A stretch of DNA of 64,000 bases from Castellaniella sp047971665 (GCF_047971665.1 NZ_JBKEAA010000026.1:1-64000), one strand, 5' to 3'; shown: positions 1 to 8,834, counted from the stretch's first letter. The notes: generated by a model from the sequence alone, not told the origin. Made by a program: numbers and translations.

Positions 1-2
1 CG

Positions 3-1094
3 TCAGACGTTGAACAGGAAATTCATCACATCCCCGTCCTTCACGACATATTCCTTGCCTTCGGCCCGCATCTTGCCCGCGTCCTTTGCCCCATGCTCGC
101 CCTTGCAGGCGATGAAATCGTCGAAACCGATAGTCTGGGCGCGGATGAAGCCGCGTTCGAAATCGGTGTGGATGACGCCGGCGGCCTGGGGCGCGGTGGC
201 GCCGACAGGAATCGTCCAGGCGCGGACTTCCTTGACGCCCGCCGTGAAATAGGTCTGCAAGCCCAGCAGCTGGTAGCCCGCGCGGATGACGCGGTCCAGG
301 CCCGGCTCGCTCATGCCCATGTCTTCCAGGAAGACCGTCTTGTCCTCGTCGTCCAGATCGGCGATCTCGGCCTCGATCGCGGCGCAGGCGGCCACCACCG
401 GGGCGTGCTCCGCCGCCGCGTAATCCTGCACCGCCTTCAGGTGAGGGTTGTCCTGGAAGCCGTCGTCCCTGACGTTGGCGACATACATGGCGCGCTTGGC
501 GGTGATGAAGCAATAGCCCTTGACCAGCGCCAGCTCGTCTTCATCCAGGCCCAGGCCGCGCACAGACTTGCCCTGATCCAGGACGGCGATGATGCGCTCC
601 AGCAGGGCCACCAGGCGGATGGCTTCCTTGTCGCCGGAATTGGCCAGCTTGCGGTTTTTTTGCAGGGCCTTGTCGGCGGTCGCCAGGTCGGCCAGGGCCA
701 GTTCGGTGTTGATGACCTCGATGTCGGACACGGGATCGACACGGCCGGCGACGTGAACGACGTTCTCGTCCTCGAAACAGCGTACGACATGAACGATGGC
801 ATCGGTCTCGCGGATGTTGGCCAGGAACTGGTTGCCCAGGCCCTCACCCTTGGACGCGCCCGCCACCAGCCCGGCAATGTCGACGAACTCGACCACGGCG
901 GGCACGACGCGCTCGGGGCTGACGATGGCGGCCAGCCGGGCCAGACGCGGGTCCGGAACCTCGACCACACCGACATTGGGCTCGATGGTGCAGAACGGAT
1001 AGTTCTCAGCCGCGATACCGGCCTTGGTCAGCGCGTTGAACAGGGTGGATTTGCCGACGTTGGGCAAGCCAACGATGCCGCATTGCAGTGCCAT
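3..1094 (-). CDS. ychF: Redox-regulated ATPase/GTPase YchF
   Basis: This is a 363-residue P-loop protein of the Obg-related YchF/OLA1 family, a cytosolic ribosome-associated nucleotidase. The P-loop GLPNVGKST lies at residues 9-17 and a G3-type motif DIAGLVAGAS near residue 72. The C-terminal third, from about residue 278 (TYFTAGVKEVRAWTI), is the TGS domain typical of the family. Length is the usual one (E. coli 363). The frame is complete, with its stop only 2 nt from the window edge. No clear Shine-Dalgarno is seen before the ATG. Family members often prefer ATP over GTP; nothing here tests that. Confidence 0.96.
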   Translation of the reverse strand: MALQCGIVGLPNVGKSTLFNALTKAGIAAENYPFCTIEPNVGVVEVPDPRLARLAAIVSPERVVPAVVEFVDIAGLVAGASKGEGLGNQFLANIRETDAIVHVVRCFEDENVVHVAGRVDPVSDIEVINTELALADLATADKALQKNRKLANSGDKEAIRLVALLERIIAVLDQGKSVRGLGLDEDELALVKGYCFITAKRAMYVANVRDDGFQDNPHLKAVQDYAAAEHAPVVAACAAIEAEIADLDDEDKTVFLEDMGMSEPGLDRVIRAGYQLLGLQTYFTAGVKEVRAWTIPVGATAPQAAGVIHTDFERGFIRAQTIGFDDFIACKGEHGAKDAGKMRAEGKEYVVKDGDVMNFLFNV

Positions 1095-1167
1095 GGGGAA
1101 CCTGAAAGAAAAGGGGGATGGAAATCAAGGCGCTATTGTACCCGCAGGGCCCGACGCATCCGCCCCA

Positions 1168-1956
1168 CTATCCCACTGCCAGTTGCGGGTCCAGGTACAG
1201 CACCAGGCCGATCAGCACCAACGGCCCGCTGTTGAAGAATGCATGCAGGACGATCGAGGCGCCGATGCCCCGGCGCACGCGCATCCAGCCCAGCACCAGT
1301 CCGGTGACCCACTGCGGCAGGACCAGCAGCGGCAACAGCACCAGCGACATGCCGTTGAAGCGGAAATTGAACAGGTGCACGGCGGCAAAGATCAGCGCCA
1401 CGGCATGAAAGAGCCAGGGATAGGCGCGCCGCGCCAGACGCCGGCCGCGCCAGGAAAGCCGCCAGCCGGCATGCCAGCGATGACCAGCCGGATACCAGGC
1501 CGGCGCCAGCGCCAGCAGCACGGCGGCGGCGGCCATGAGCCCCGAGGCCGCGCCAGCGCCCTGGGCCAGGATGGACGCCATGAACGGAACAAACCACCAC
1601 AGCATTGCCGGGCGGCGCAAGGCATAACGAAAGGTGAACTCCTCGATGATCGGCGCCCAGATCAGCGCCGTCATCCAGGGCAGGTTCTGCAGGTCCAGCC
1701 GATGCTGCGCGCCCGTGGCGTCGGCGGCCGACAGCGCCATCGGGGCGAACACGAACAGATTCACCAGCCACAGCAAGACGGCCCAATGGGCCAGCCGCCA
1801 CCAGGGCGCGTTCAAGCTCAGATCCGTCTGGATGCAGGCCCCGGCGCGCCGGCCGCCCAGGCGAGGTCCGGGGCGCGGACGCACGACGAAACGCAGGAAA
1901 TCGACGATTTCCTGGCCCATGGTGGGCAGATCCGCGGGGCGCTGGAACAAGGACAT
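1168..1956 (-). CDS. CPBP (CAAX/Abi) family intramembrane metalloprotease
   Basis: This 262-residue membrane protein has several hydrophobic segments and the glutamyl-protease signature EEFTFR (EExxxR), followed by conserved histidine segments AAVHLFNF and VLHAFFN. These define the CPBP/CAAX-protease-like family in the inner membrane. The start at MSLFQRPADL was chosen because the longer open frame upstream is the shadow of pth. Only 10 nt separate it from the pth stop, so the two are probably co-transcribed. The substrate is unknown. Bacterial members act in peptide modification or self-immunity, but no such context is present. Confidence 0.8.
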   Translation of the reverse strand: MSLFQRPADLPTMGQEIVDFLRFVVRPRPGPRLGGRRAGACIQTDLSLNAPWWRLAHWAVLLWLVNLFVFAPMALSAADATGAQHRLDLQNLPWMTALIWAPIIEEFTFRYALRRPAMLWWFVPFMASILAQGAGAASGLMAAAAVLLALAPAWYPAGHRWHAGWRLSWRGRRLARRAYPWLFHAVALIFAAVHLFNFRFNGMSLVLLPLLVLPQWVTGLVLGWMRVRRGIGASIVLHAFFNSGPLVLIGLVLYLDPQLAVG

Positions 1957-1966
1957 GGCCGGCCGC

Positions 1967-2566
1967 TCAGGCGTGGTTGGCCTGGTGCAGGCGTTCGGTG
2001 GCGCGATCGAAAGCGCCGTCCAGCAGCTGCGGCAGCACGATGCGGCAGCGGTTGATGACGTCCTCGATTCCGGGCATGTCGTCCTTGCGCGGCGGATGCA
2101 GGACGAAATTGACCACCTGCTGGGCCAGTCCGAGGCTGCGCGGATGGCCGATGCCGATGCGCAAACGCCAGAATCCGGGCGTGCCCAGCACGGACTGGAT
2201 GTCCCGCAACCCGTTGTGCCCGGCATGACCGCCGCCGAACTTGAGCTTGACGGCCCCCGGCAGCAGGTCCAGCTCATCGTGCAGGACGAGGATCTCCTCG
2301 GGCCGCAGCTTGTAGAAACGCGCCAGCGCGCCGACGGCCTGGCCGGACTTGTTCATGAAAGTGGACGGCTTGGCCAGAACCACCGCCTGGCCTGCGTGAC
2401 GCGCGCGCGCGACCCAGCCGGAAAACGGCTTTTCGAGGGTGAAATCAGCCCGCAGGTCATCGGCGAAATGATCGGCCAGCCAGAATCCGGCGTTGTGGCG
2501 TGTGGTTTCGTATTCGGGGCCGGGGTTGCCCAGCCCCACGATGAGGCGGATGGGCGCTGTCGTCAT
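1967..2566 (-). CDS. pth: Peptidyl-tRNA hydrolase
   Basis: Pth releases tRNA from peptidyl-tRNA that drops off ribosomes. The 199-residue protein begins MTTAPIRLIVGLGNPGPEY and contains the catalytic region TRHNAGF (His) and LVLHDELDLLPG (Asp), followed by GGHAGHNGLRD. All are diagnostic of the Pth family and the length matches. The frame can be extended to a TTG at 2605, but that lies inside a terminator hairpin, so the ATG at 2566 is preferred although its Shine-Dalgarno is poor. It lies downstream of rplY, a common arrangement. Confidence 0.95.
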   Translation of the reverse strand: MTTAPIRLIVGLGNPGPEYETTRHNAGFWLADHFADDLRADFTLEKPFSGWVARARHAGQAVVLAKPSTFMNKSGQAVGALARFYKLRPEEILVLHDELDLLPGAVKLKFGGGHAGHNGLRDIQSVLGTPGFWRLRIGIGHPRSLGLAQQVVNFVLHPPRKDDMPGIEDVINRCRIVLPQLLDGAFDRATERLHQANHA

Positions 2567-2603
2567 CGGGAGGGGGGGATCCGAAAAGTCCCCATGATAC
2601 GAC

Positions 2604-2640
2604 AAAACCCCCGCCGGCCCTGGGGCCGGACGGGGGTTTT
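2604..2640 (-). terminator. Rho-independent terminator between rplY and pth
   Basis: A long GC-rich inverted repeat with arms CCCCCG.CCGGCC and GGCCGG.CGGGGG is flanked by AAAA on one side and TTTT on the other. It can work in either direction. It lies just after the rplY stop on the minus strand, so it probably attenuates read-through from prs-rplY into pth. Confidence 0.75.
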
Positions 2641-2662
2641 GCTGGGTCTTTTGAAACCGCGC

Positions 2663-3286
2663 TTATTCTTCGGCCGAAGCGTCGGCGGCGTCAGCGGCGG
2701 AGTCGGCATCGTCCGAGGTCGTGCCCTTGGGCGCGGACGCCTGAGCCAGCAGCGGATCGGTATCCTCGCCGTGGGGCACGAACTTGACGCCCTTGGGCAG
2801 CGTGACGTCCGACAGGTGCACGCGGGCATTGCCCACCAGACCGCCGAGATCGACTTCGATGAATTGCGGCAGGTTGGCCGGCAGGCAGGTGATGTCGAGC
2901 TCGGCGGGACCGTGGGTGACGATCTGACCGGCCATCTTGACGGCGGGGCAGACGTCGGCGTTCAGATAGTGCACCGGCACCCGGGTGGTGACGGCCTGGG
3001 AGGCGTCCACGCGCTGGAAGTCGACGTGCAGGACCAGGGGCTTGTAGGGGTGCCATTGCGTGGCACGCACCAGGACCGGCTCGGTCTTGCCGTCCAGGAC
3101 CATGTCCAGGATGGAAGCGTGGAATTCTTCCTTGTTCAGGGCGTGATAGATCTCGTTGTGGTCGAGCTCGATGTTGGCAGGCGCGGACTTGCCGCCATAG
3201 ACAATGGCGGGAACCCGGCCGGCGCGGCGCAGGCGGCGGCTCGCACTCGAACCCTGGACGCTACGCGAAGTGGCGGTGAATTTCAT
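2663..3286 (-). CDS. rplY: 50S ribosomal protein L25/general stress protein Ctc
   Basis: This 207-residue protein has the bL25 5S-rRNA-binding domain at the N-terminus (KFTATSRS, ASRRLRRAGRVPAIVYGG) and the CTC-type C-terminal extension ending in an acidic Ala/Asp/Ser-rich tail. That is the long Ctc form, unlike the 94-residue E. coli L25. The ATG at 3286 is preferred over the upstream MEFS start because GGAG sits correctly before it. It lies between prs and pth, a conserved order in betaproteobacteria. Confidence 0.95.
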   Translation of the reverse strand: MKFTATSRSVQGSSASRRLRRAGRVPAIVYGGKSAPANIELDHNEIYHALNKEEFHASILDMVLDGKTEPVLVRATQWHPYKPLVLHVDFQRVDASQAVTTRVPVHYLNADVCPAVKMAGQIVTHGPAELDITCLPANLPQFIEVDLGGLVGNARVHLSDVTLPKGVKFVPHGEDTDPLLAQASAPKGTTSDDADSAADAADASAEE

Positions 3287-3302
3287 GGAAAACTCCAAAA
3301 CG

Positions 3303-3374
3303 AGGGCCTTGAAAGGCCCCTGACAACAAAGCAGCCGAAGCTGCGAAACACCCCGCGCCGCGACCAGCGCGGGG
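3303..3374 (-). promoter_or_regulatory. Three tandem stem-loops in the prs-rplY spacer
   Basis: Three perfect short hairpins fill the 111-nt spacer: GGGCCTT/AAGGCCC around 3304-3319, GCAGC-CGAA-GCTGC at 3331-3344, and CCCCGCGC/GCGCGGGG at 3351-3374. On the minus strand the middle one reads as a UUCG-loop hairpin followed by TTTGTTG, which resembles a weak terminator. They may set the ratio of prs to rplY or mark processing sites; this is inference. Confidence 0.5.
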
Positions 3375-3397
3375 CCATGAATCTTGCCTCGTCGCCG

Positions 3398-4348
3398 TCA
3401 GTCGGCGAACAGCGAGCTGACCGATTCGGCCGTCGAAATGCGCAGAATGGTCTCGCCCAACAGGGAGGCGCAGGACAACTGGCGGATCTTGGGGCAGGCG
3501 CGGGCCTCTTCGTTCAGCGGAATGGTGTCGGTGACGACCAGTTCATCCAGCGCCGACTCGTGGATGCGCTTGATGGCCTCGCCCGACAGCACGGGATGCG
3601 TGCAATAGGCATACACGGAGCCCGCGCCCCGGTCCTTCAAGGCCTGTGCGGCCTTGCACAGCGTGCCGGCGGTGTCGACCATGTCGTCCATGATCAGGCA
3701 GGTACGGCCATTGACGTCGCCAATGATGTTCATGACCTCGGACACATTGGCCCGCGGGCGGCGCTTGTCGATGATGGCCAGGTCGGATTCGAGCTGCTTG
3801 GCCAGCGCCCGGGCGCGCACCACACCGCCGATATCGGGCGACACGACCACCAGGTTCTGGAAATTGCGGCTCCAGATGTCACCCAGCAGAATCGGCCCGG
3901 CGTAGATGTTGTCCACGGGGATGTCGAAAAAGCCCTGGATCTGGTCTGCGTGCAGGTCCATGGTCAGCACCCGGTCCACGCCCACGACCTGCAGCATGTT
4001 GGCCACGACCTTGGCCGAGATCGACACGCGGGCCGAGCGCGGCCGGCGATCCTGGCGGGCATAGCCGAAATAGGGGATGGCGGCGGTGATGTTGCGCGCG
4101 GAGGCGCGGCGCAGGGCATCGACCATCACCATGATTTCCATCAGATTGTCATTGGTCGGCGCACAGGTGGGCTGGAGCACGAAGACGTCCTTGCCGCGAA
4201 CGTTTTCGTTGATCTCGACCATGACCTCACCATCGGAAAAACGGCCCACGGTCATCTTGCCCAGGGACATGTCGAGGTGATTCACGACATCGACGGCCAG
4301 TCGGGGATTGGCCGTGCCGGTGAAAATCATGAATCTGTCTTGTGCCAT
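3398..4348 (-). CDS. prs: Ribose-phosphate pyrophosphokinase
   Basis: Prs makes PRPP from ribose 5-phosphate and ATP for nucleotide, His and Trp synthesis. The 316-residue product starts MAQDRFMIFTGTANPRLA and has the family segment PYFGYARQDRRPRSARV and the PRPP-binding loop DDMVDTAGTLCKAA. Length equals the usual bacterial enzyme (about 315). The longer frame adding MTDWFDT is rejected because the family begins at the MAQD position. It lies just downstream of tRNA-Gln and ispE, the usual ispE-tRNA-prs order. Confidence 0.97.
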   Translation of the reverse strand: MAQDRFMIFTGTANPRLAVDVVNHLDMSLGKMTVGRFSDGEVMVEINENVRGKDVFVLQPTCAPTNDNLMEIMVMVDALRRASARNITAAIPYFGYARQDRRPRSARVSISAKVVANMLQVVGVDRVLTMDLHADQIQGFFDIPVDNIYAGPILLGDIWSRNFQNLVVVSPDIGGVVRARALAKQLESDLAIIDKRRPRANVSEVMNIIGDVNGRTCLIMDDMVDTAGTLCKAAQALKDRGAGSVYAYCTHPVLSGEAIKRIHESALDELVVTDTIPLNEEARACPKIRQLSCASLLGETILRISTAESVSSLFAD

Positions 4349-4449
4349 GGTGTCGAACCAATCTGTCAAATGACAAGGCTGTTGTCAGCCTTCCCGTAGG
4401 AGGTGGCGGATTCAACAGCCTGATAGCATGCGCGCTGGCGCGGAAAGGA

Positions 4450-4526
4450 TGGCTGGGGAAGAAGGATTCGAACCTTCGCATGCCGGAATCAAAATCCGGT
4501 GCCTTAACCAGCTTGGCGATTCCCCA
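4450..4526 (-). tRNA. tRNA-Gln (anticodon TTG)
   Basis: The minus strand folds as a cloverleaf: acceptor TGGGGAA/TTCCCCA with discriminator G and encoded CCA, D-arm GCCAAGCTGGTTAAGGC, anticodon stem CCGGA/TCCGG with loop TT-TTG-AT, and T-arm with GTTCGAATC. The 5' end is 5 nt from the ispE stop, so the tRNA is probably processed from an ispE-tRNA-prs transcript. A perfect hairpin AAGGCTG-TTGT-CAGCCTT lies between it and prs (4375-4392). Confidence 0.97.
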
Positions 4527-4531
4527 ATAAT

Positions 4532-5503
4532 TCAATCATCGACCCAATCCAGCAAAGGGTGATCACCCAGACCCTGACATATCCAGGACCCTTGGATCGC
4601 CGCATCGGGCGGGTCTTCCATTTTACTGATTATTTGATCCCGATGCATCCTGGCCCGGGCGGCGTCAGGGAACTCCGCGAACAGGCACGAACCCGAACCA
4701 GTCATGCGGATTTCGACCCCCGCGCCCCGCATCACCTGCACGAGCGCGGCGATATCCGGATGCTGTCGAAAGACCACGGCCTCCAGGTCGTTGCGACCGA
4801 AAAACGCCCCGCCATCGCATCCCAGAACGCCATCCTCATCAAGAGGTTTTTTGCTCTGAAACAACCCGGCGGCCCGCCTATCGCGCGGCCCTGTCTGCCA
4901 TTCAGTAAAGTCCGTAATTTTTACCGATCGGGAATTTCTTGTCAAATCGGACGCCCGAAAAACATCCGCGGTGGCGACATGCGCCTGCGGCCGCACGATC
5001 CAGTAGGTTCGCTCGGGCAGATCCACCGCCGTCAGCTGCTCACCGATTCCCTGAGCGAAAGCGGCGCGGCCAAAGACAAAGACCGGCACATCGGCGCCCA
5101 ACGGCAGAGCCAGGCGCATGAGCTCGGCGCGCGTCAGGCCGGTACCCCACAGGCGGTTCAACGCGATCAGCGTCGTGGCGGCATCGCTGGATCCGCCGCC
5201 CAGGCCGCCGCCGGCCGGGATCCGTTTGCGGTAGCGGATGCGCGCGCCCTGTCGGGCCCCCGTGACCCGCTGCAGCGCGCAGGCGGCGCGCAGCACCAGA
5301 TCCTGATCGGCAGGCAGGCTCGCCAGGCCCTCGCCTTCGCGCGCCAGCACGCCATCGGCCGTGGACTCGAAATCAAGGCTGTCGCACAGATCCACAAAGC
5401 GAAAGACGGTCTGCAATAGATGGTAGCCATCCGGACGCCGTCCGACGACATGCAGGAACAGGTTGAGCTTGGCCGGAGCCGGCACATCGTACAGGACCGC
5501 CAT
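4532..5503 (-). CDS. ispE: 4-diphosphocytidyl-2-C-methyl-D-erythritol kinase
   Basis: IspE phosphorylates CDP-methylerythritol in the MEP isoprenoid pathway. It is a GHMP kinase with the N-terminal APAKLNLFLHVVGRRPDGYH and the ATP loop PAGGGLGGGSSDAA; GRNDLE and MTGSGSCLFAEF match the C-terminal domain. The product is 323 residues against about 283 in E. coli. It carries roughly 35 extra residues before GRNDLE (around residues 200-235, rich in R, K, D and G) and a longer C-terminus. Start MAVLYDVPAPAK was chosen by family alignment. It lies 14 nt after lolB, a conserved pair. Confidence 0.93.
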   Translation of the reverse strand: MAVLYDVPAPAKLNLFLHVVGRRPDGYHLLQTVFRFVDLCDSLDFESTADGVLAREGEGLASLPADQDLVLRAACALQRVTGARQGARIRYRKRIPAGGGLGGGSSDAATTLIALNRLWGTGLTRAELMRLALPLGADVPVFVFGRAAFAQGIGEQLTAVDLPERTYWIVRPQAHVATADVFRASDLTRNSRSVKITDFTEWQTGPRDRRAAGLFQSKKPLDEDGVLGCDGGAFFGRNDLEAVVFRQHPDIAALVQVMRGAGVEIRMTGSGSCLFAEFPDAARARMHRDQIISKMEDPPDAAIQGSWICQGLGDHPLLDWVDD

Positions 5504-5517
5504 GCGCGTCGACGACC

Positions 5518-6150
5518 CTAGGGCCGGTCCACGATCCATTGCAGACGCCATTGACCCTGATCGTCCCGGCGCGACAGGCGCACGCGTCCGGGCCCCTGAT
5601 CATCGTAGTCCGACAGGCGGACTTCCCAGCCATCCTGGCGCAACGACGCCAGACGATCCTGATCGTCGTGCCTGGCATCGACGACGAGTCCGGGCGCGCT
5701 CAGGCCGCGTATCCAGTAACGCAGTCCCGAAACCGGCATGGCACGCCCCCACACCAGGGCCAGCAAAGCGTCGGGGGTGGCCGCCGTATCACGGCTGCCG
5801 TCGCTGCGCTCGAGCGTGGACCGGCCCGGTTCGACCCGGATTTGCGCCAGGATGCTGCCCATCGGCGACACCAGATCCAGGCGCAGGACCTGTCCGTCGT
5901 CCCGCCAGGAGAATCCGCCTTGCGCGGCATAGGGTGCGGCCCCCAGGGGTTGCAGATTGACGGCGAAGCGACCCTGCCGCTCGAAGGCGGCTCCCTGCCC
6001 GCCGATCCGCGCAGGCGTGGCGCAGGCGGCCAGCAGGCCGGTCAGCATCAGCGTCAGCCAGACGGGTCGCAGCCGCCTGAAAACGGCAGCGATCCCAAGG
6101 ACGCGCCGCCAAGACGGGAGCACAAAGGTCATGCGTTGATGCGAGCTCAT
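5518..6150 (-). CDS. lolB: Outer-membrane lipoprotein insertion protein LolB
   Basis: This 210-residue predicted lipoprotein has a hydrophobic leader ending in lipobox LLAAC (Cys 43). The body (GRFAVNLQPLG, GGFSWRDDG, DLVSPMGSILAQI, RYWIRGLSAPG) fits the LolB beta-sandwich, which receives lipoproteins from LolA at the outer membrane. A later start (MTFVLPSWRR, residue 7) is also possible. Its ATG overlaps the TGA of the TPR gene (ATGA), indicating translational coupling; ispE follows after 14 nt. This order is typical. Confidence 0.88.
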   Translation of the reverse strand: MSSHQRMTFVLPSWRRVLGIAAVFRRLRPVWLTLMLTGLLAACATPARIGGQGAAFERQGRFAVNLQPLGAAPYAAQGGFSWRDDGQVLRLDLVSPMGSILAQIRVEPGRSTLERSDGSRDTAATPDALLALVWGRAMPVSGLRYWIRGLSAPGLVVDARHDDQDRLASLRQDGWEVRLSDYDDQGPGRVRLSRRDDQGQWRLQWIVDRP

Positions 6151-7922
6151 GGCAGGCGAACCCCCAGACGATTCAGTGTTTCCTTCAGGGCCTCATTGTC
6201 AGGATCGGCCTTGTGGCCTTCGGCCCAGATCCGGCGCGCCTCGTCGCGGCGGCCCAGTTCCCACAACGTCTCGCCCAGATGCGCGGCCACATCGGCCGAA
6301 GGCAATTGATCGTAGGACCGGCGCAGGTATTCCAGCGCGCCCTGGTAATCACGGATGCGGAACAGATACCAGCCCACGCTGTCCAGGACGTAGGCGCTTT
6401 CAGGATCGAGCTCGAGCGCCCGCTCCAGCAGACCGCGCGCCTCGTCGAGGTTGCGATTCTGCTCGACGAAGGTATAGCCCAGCGAATTGTAGGCGTTGGC
6501 GTTCTCGGAATCGAGCTCGATCACGCGGCGCATCAGGGCCTCGAATTCTGCCGTCTTGCCCTGCTGAAGCAGCAGCATGCCCAGATCATATTTGATCTCC
6601 GACGTATCGGGCATCTCCAGGTCGGCGGCTTTGAGCAGTTCGACCGCCTGATCGGTGCGCCCCGCGTCCCGGTAGATGGTCGCCAGGGTCAGGCGGGTCA
6701 CCACCCGTTCGCGGCGGTCGGCGGGCTTGATGGCGTCCAGGATCGCCCGCGCCCGGTTCAGATCGCCCATCTTGCCGTACAGCACGGCCTCATGCGTGCG
6801 CGCCTGGAAGATCAGCGTCGGCTCGTCGATACTGCGCAACTGGTGGATGGCCTCGTGCAGATCGTTCTGACGCTCGGCGATCTGCACCAGCAGCAGGCGC
6901 GCGTCGGACACGTCGGCCTGCGCGTTGGTGGCGCCGTCGTGCAGGGACTGGCGCCGCTGCTGCTGAATCGTGATGTACTGGTTCAGCAGGTTCTTTGCGG
7001 CATCGTAGCGGCCCGCCCGGGCATTGACCTCGGCCTCGGTATAGAGCAACGCGAAGTCTTCCGGCGTGCGCCGGCGCATGCGGTCCAGCAGGCTCAGGGC
7101 CTCATCGTACGATCCCAGCCCGGTCAGGCGGCTGACCAGTAGCAGCTGGAGACCGCGCTGGTCGGGATGGCGATCGAGAAAAGCATAGGTGTCCTTGATG
7201 GCGCGCATGGGTTCGACCCGCAACCCGTATTCCAGCACGCGCTGGGCCGCATCCTGAGACGTCGGGTCCAGGGCCTGGGCGCGGCGGGCCTCATCGACGG
7301 CACGGACGGGCTCGCCAGCGGCCCAGGCCGCATCGGACAGCGCCAGCCGGGCCAATACCGATGTCCCGGACACATTCGCCAGGGTTTTTTCCAGGACGTC
7401 CAGGGCCAGACGCTTGTCCGTCATCTTCGAGACGATCCCGACCGCCTGGACGATCGCCCGATCCTGGTCGCTGGCCGAAGCGATGCGGCGCGACAGGGTC
7501 CGCGCCAGCCCGTCGGTCTGCCCGCTGGAAGCCGACAGCGCCAGGGAAGCGGCCACGGCCTCGGGATTGGATGGATCCAGGGCGGCCCATTCGCGGGCCG
7601 TGCGCAGCGCCAGCGCCAGATTGCGCCCGGTCATGGCCATCTGGAAAGCGCGGCGGGCCAGCCGGGGGTCGAGCGTGTCGCGCGCCAGGGAAAGCAGCTG
7701 TTGCGCAGCGTCATCGTACTGCTCGTTCTGAGCCGACAACTCGGCCACCAGCAGGCGATACAGCAATTCGGGCGTGAGATTGACGGCGGGCGGCTTGCCG
7801 CTACGCAGGTGGATGGACTCGACCGGCTCGGCCGGCGCGGCTGCGGGGGGAGCAGCCCATGCCGTTTCGTGTGCGGCGGCCAGGGCCAGCACCACGGGCA
7901 TCACGGAAACGGGGAATCTCAT
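6147..7922 (-). CDS. TPR-repeat exported protein
   Basis: This 591-residue protein has a signal-like N-terminus (MRFPVSVMPVVLALAAAHETAWA) and then many tetratricopeptide repeats, for example VLARLALSDAAWAAGEP, DRARALYTEAEVNARAGRYDAA-like blocks, and NAYNSLGYTFVEQNRNLDEARGLLERAL followed by SAYVLDSVGWYLFRIRDYQGA. The final pair is typical of the large TPR proteins found beside lolB in beta- and gammaproteobacteria. The start at 7922 replaces a longer frame that runs into mutM. It is probably periplasmic and involved in protein-protein contacts; no specific role is known. It overlaps lolB by ATGA. Confidence 0.8.
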   Translation of the reverse strand: MRFPVSVMPVVLALAAAHETAWAAPPAAAPAEPVESIHLRSGKPPAVNLTPELLYRLLVAELSAQNEQYDDAAQQLLSLARDTLDPRLARRAFQMAMTGRNLALALRTAREWAALDPSNPEAVAASLALSASSGQTDGLARTLSRRIASASDQDRAIVQAVGIVSKMTDKRLALDVLEKTLANVSGTSVLARLALSDAAWAAGEPVRAVDEARRAQALDPTSQDAAQRVLEYGLRVEPMRAIKDTYAFLDRHPDQRGLQLLLVSRLTGLGSYDEALSLLDRMRRRTPEDFALLYTEAEVNARAGRYDAAKNLLNQYITIQQQRRQSLHDGATNAQADVSDARLLLVQIAERQNDLHEAIHQLRSIDEPTLIFQARTHEAVLYGKMGDLNRARAILDAIKPADRRERVVTRLTLATIYRDAGRTDQAVELLKAADLEMPDTSEIKYDLGMLLLQQGKTAEFEALMRRVIELDSENANAYNSLGYTFVEQNRNLDEARGLLERALELDPESAYVLDSVGWYLFRIRDYQGALEYLRRSYDQLPSADVAAHLGETLWELGRRDEARRIWAEGHKADPDNEALKETLNRLGVRLP

Positions 7923-8006
7923 TGGCGGTAACCATCGCCGGAACGCAGGAAGGACCGCGTCTGGTGGCAAAATTGCGTCATCGAAAGAGGATGTTATCAC
8001 CCCGTC

Positions 8007-8834
8007 ATGCCGGAACTGCCAGAAGTCGAAACAACCCGTCGTGGAATTGCCACGGTTATGCCCGGCCGCGTCCTGCGCGACCTGATCGTGCACGAATCCC
8101 GCTTGCGCTGGCCGGTCCCGGCCGGACTGCCCGACCTGCTGCGCGACACCGAGGTCCTGGCCTGCGAACGCCGGGGCAAATACCTGCTGATCCGCTTTCC
8201 GCATGGCACACAGATCGTGCATCTGGGCATGTCGGGCTCGCTGCGGCGGGTGCCGATGGATGAGCCGCTACGCAAGCACGATCATGTGGAATGGCGGTTC
8301 GACGATGCCCGCTTTCTGCTGCACGATCCGCGCCGCTTTGGCGCCGTCCTGTGGCATCCGGCCGAGGCCGGGCCTCTCGCAACCCATCCGCTGCTGGCCG
8401 GACTGGGCATCGAGCCCTTCGACCCGGCCTTCACCCCCGCGATCCTGCATGCGGGACTGCAAGGCCGCCGCCAATCCGTCAAGCAACTGCTGCTGGGCGG
8501 CCGGATCGTCGTGGGCGTGGGCAATATCTACGCGTCGGAGTCGCTGTTCCTGGCCGGCATCGACCCGCGTCTGCCGGGCGCGCGCCTGTCGCGCCCGCGC
8601 AGCGTCCGGCTGCACGCGGCCATCCTGCAGACACTGGGTCGGGCGCTGGAATCGGGCGGCAGCACCCTGCGCGACTATGTCAACGCACAGGGCGCTCCAG
8701 GGGCGTATTTCACGCTGCACGCAACCGTCTATGAGCGCGACGGCCAGCCTTGTCCGCGCTGCGCCACGCCGATCCGGCGCATTGTCCAGGGCCAGCGCGC
8801 AACCTACTTCTGTCCCGGTTGCCAGAAACGCTGA
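8007..8834 (+). CDS. mutM: Formamidopyrimidine-DNA glycosylase
   Basis: MutM/Fpg removes 8-oxoguanine and formamidopyrimidines and nicks the abasic site. The 275-residue product begins MPELPEVETTRRG, so Pro2 (catalytic nucleophile) and Glu3 are present. The mid helix VGVGNIYASESLF contacts DNA, and the C-terminus has a four-Cys zinc finger (CPRC...FCPGC). Length is normal. It is transcribed away from the TPR gene, with 84 nt between starts, and has AAAGAGG ahead of the ATG. Confidence 0.97.
   Translation: MPELPEVETTRRGIATVMPGRVLRDLIVHESRLRWPVPAGLPDLLRDTEVLACERRGKYLLIRFPHGTQIVHLGMSGSLRRVPMDEPLRKHDHVEWRFDDARFLLHDPRRFGAVLWHPAEAGPLATHPLLAGLGIEPFDPAFTPAILHAGLQGRRQSVKQLLLGGRIVVGVGNIYASESLFLAGIDPRLPGARLSRPRSVRLHAAILQTLGRALESGGSTLRDYVNAQGAPGAYFTLHATVYERDGQPCPRCATPIRRIVQGQRATYFCPGCQKR

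Noticed and set aside
1634..4399. 921-residue rightward open frame opposite pth, rplY and prs
   Set aside because: It is antisense to three well-identified genes, has shadow composition rich in Arg, His, Gln and Gly, and shows no domain motifs.
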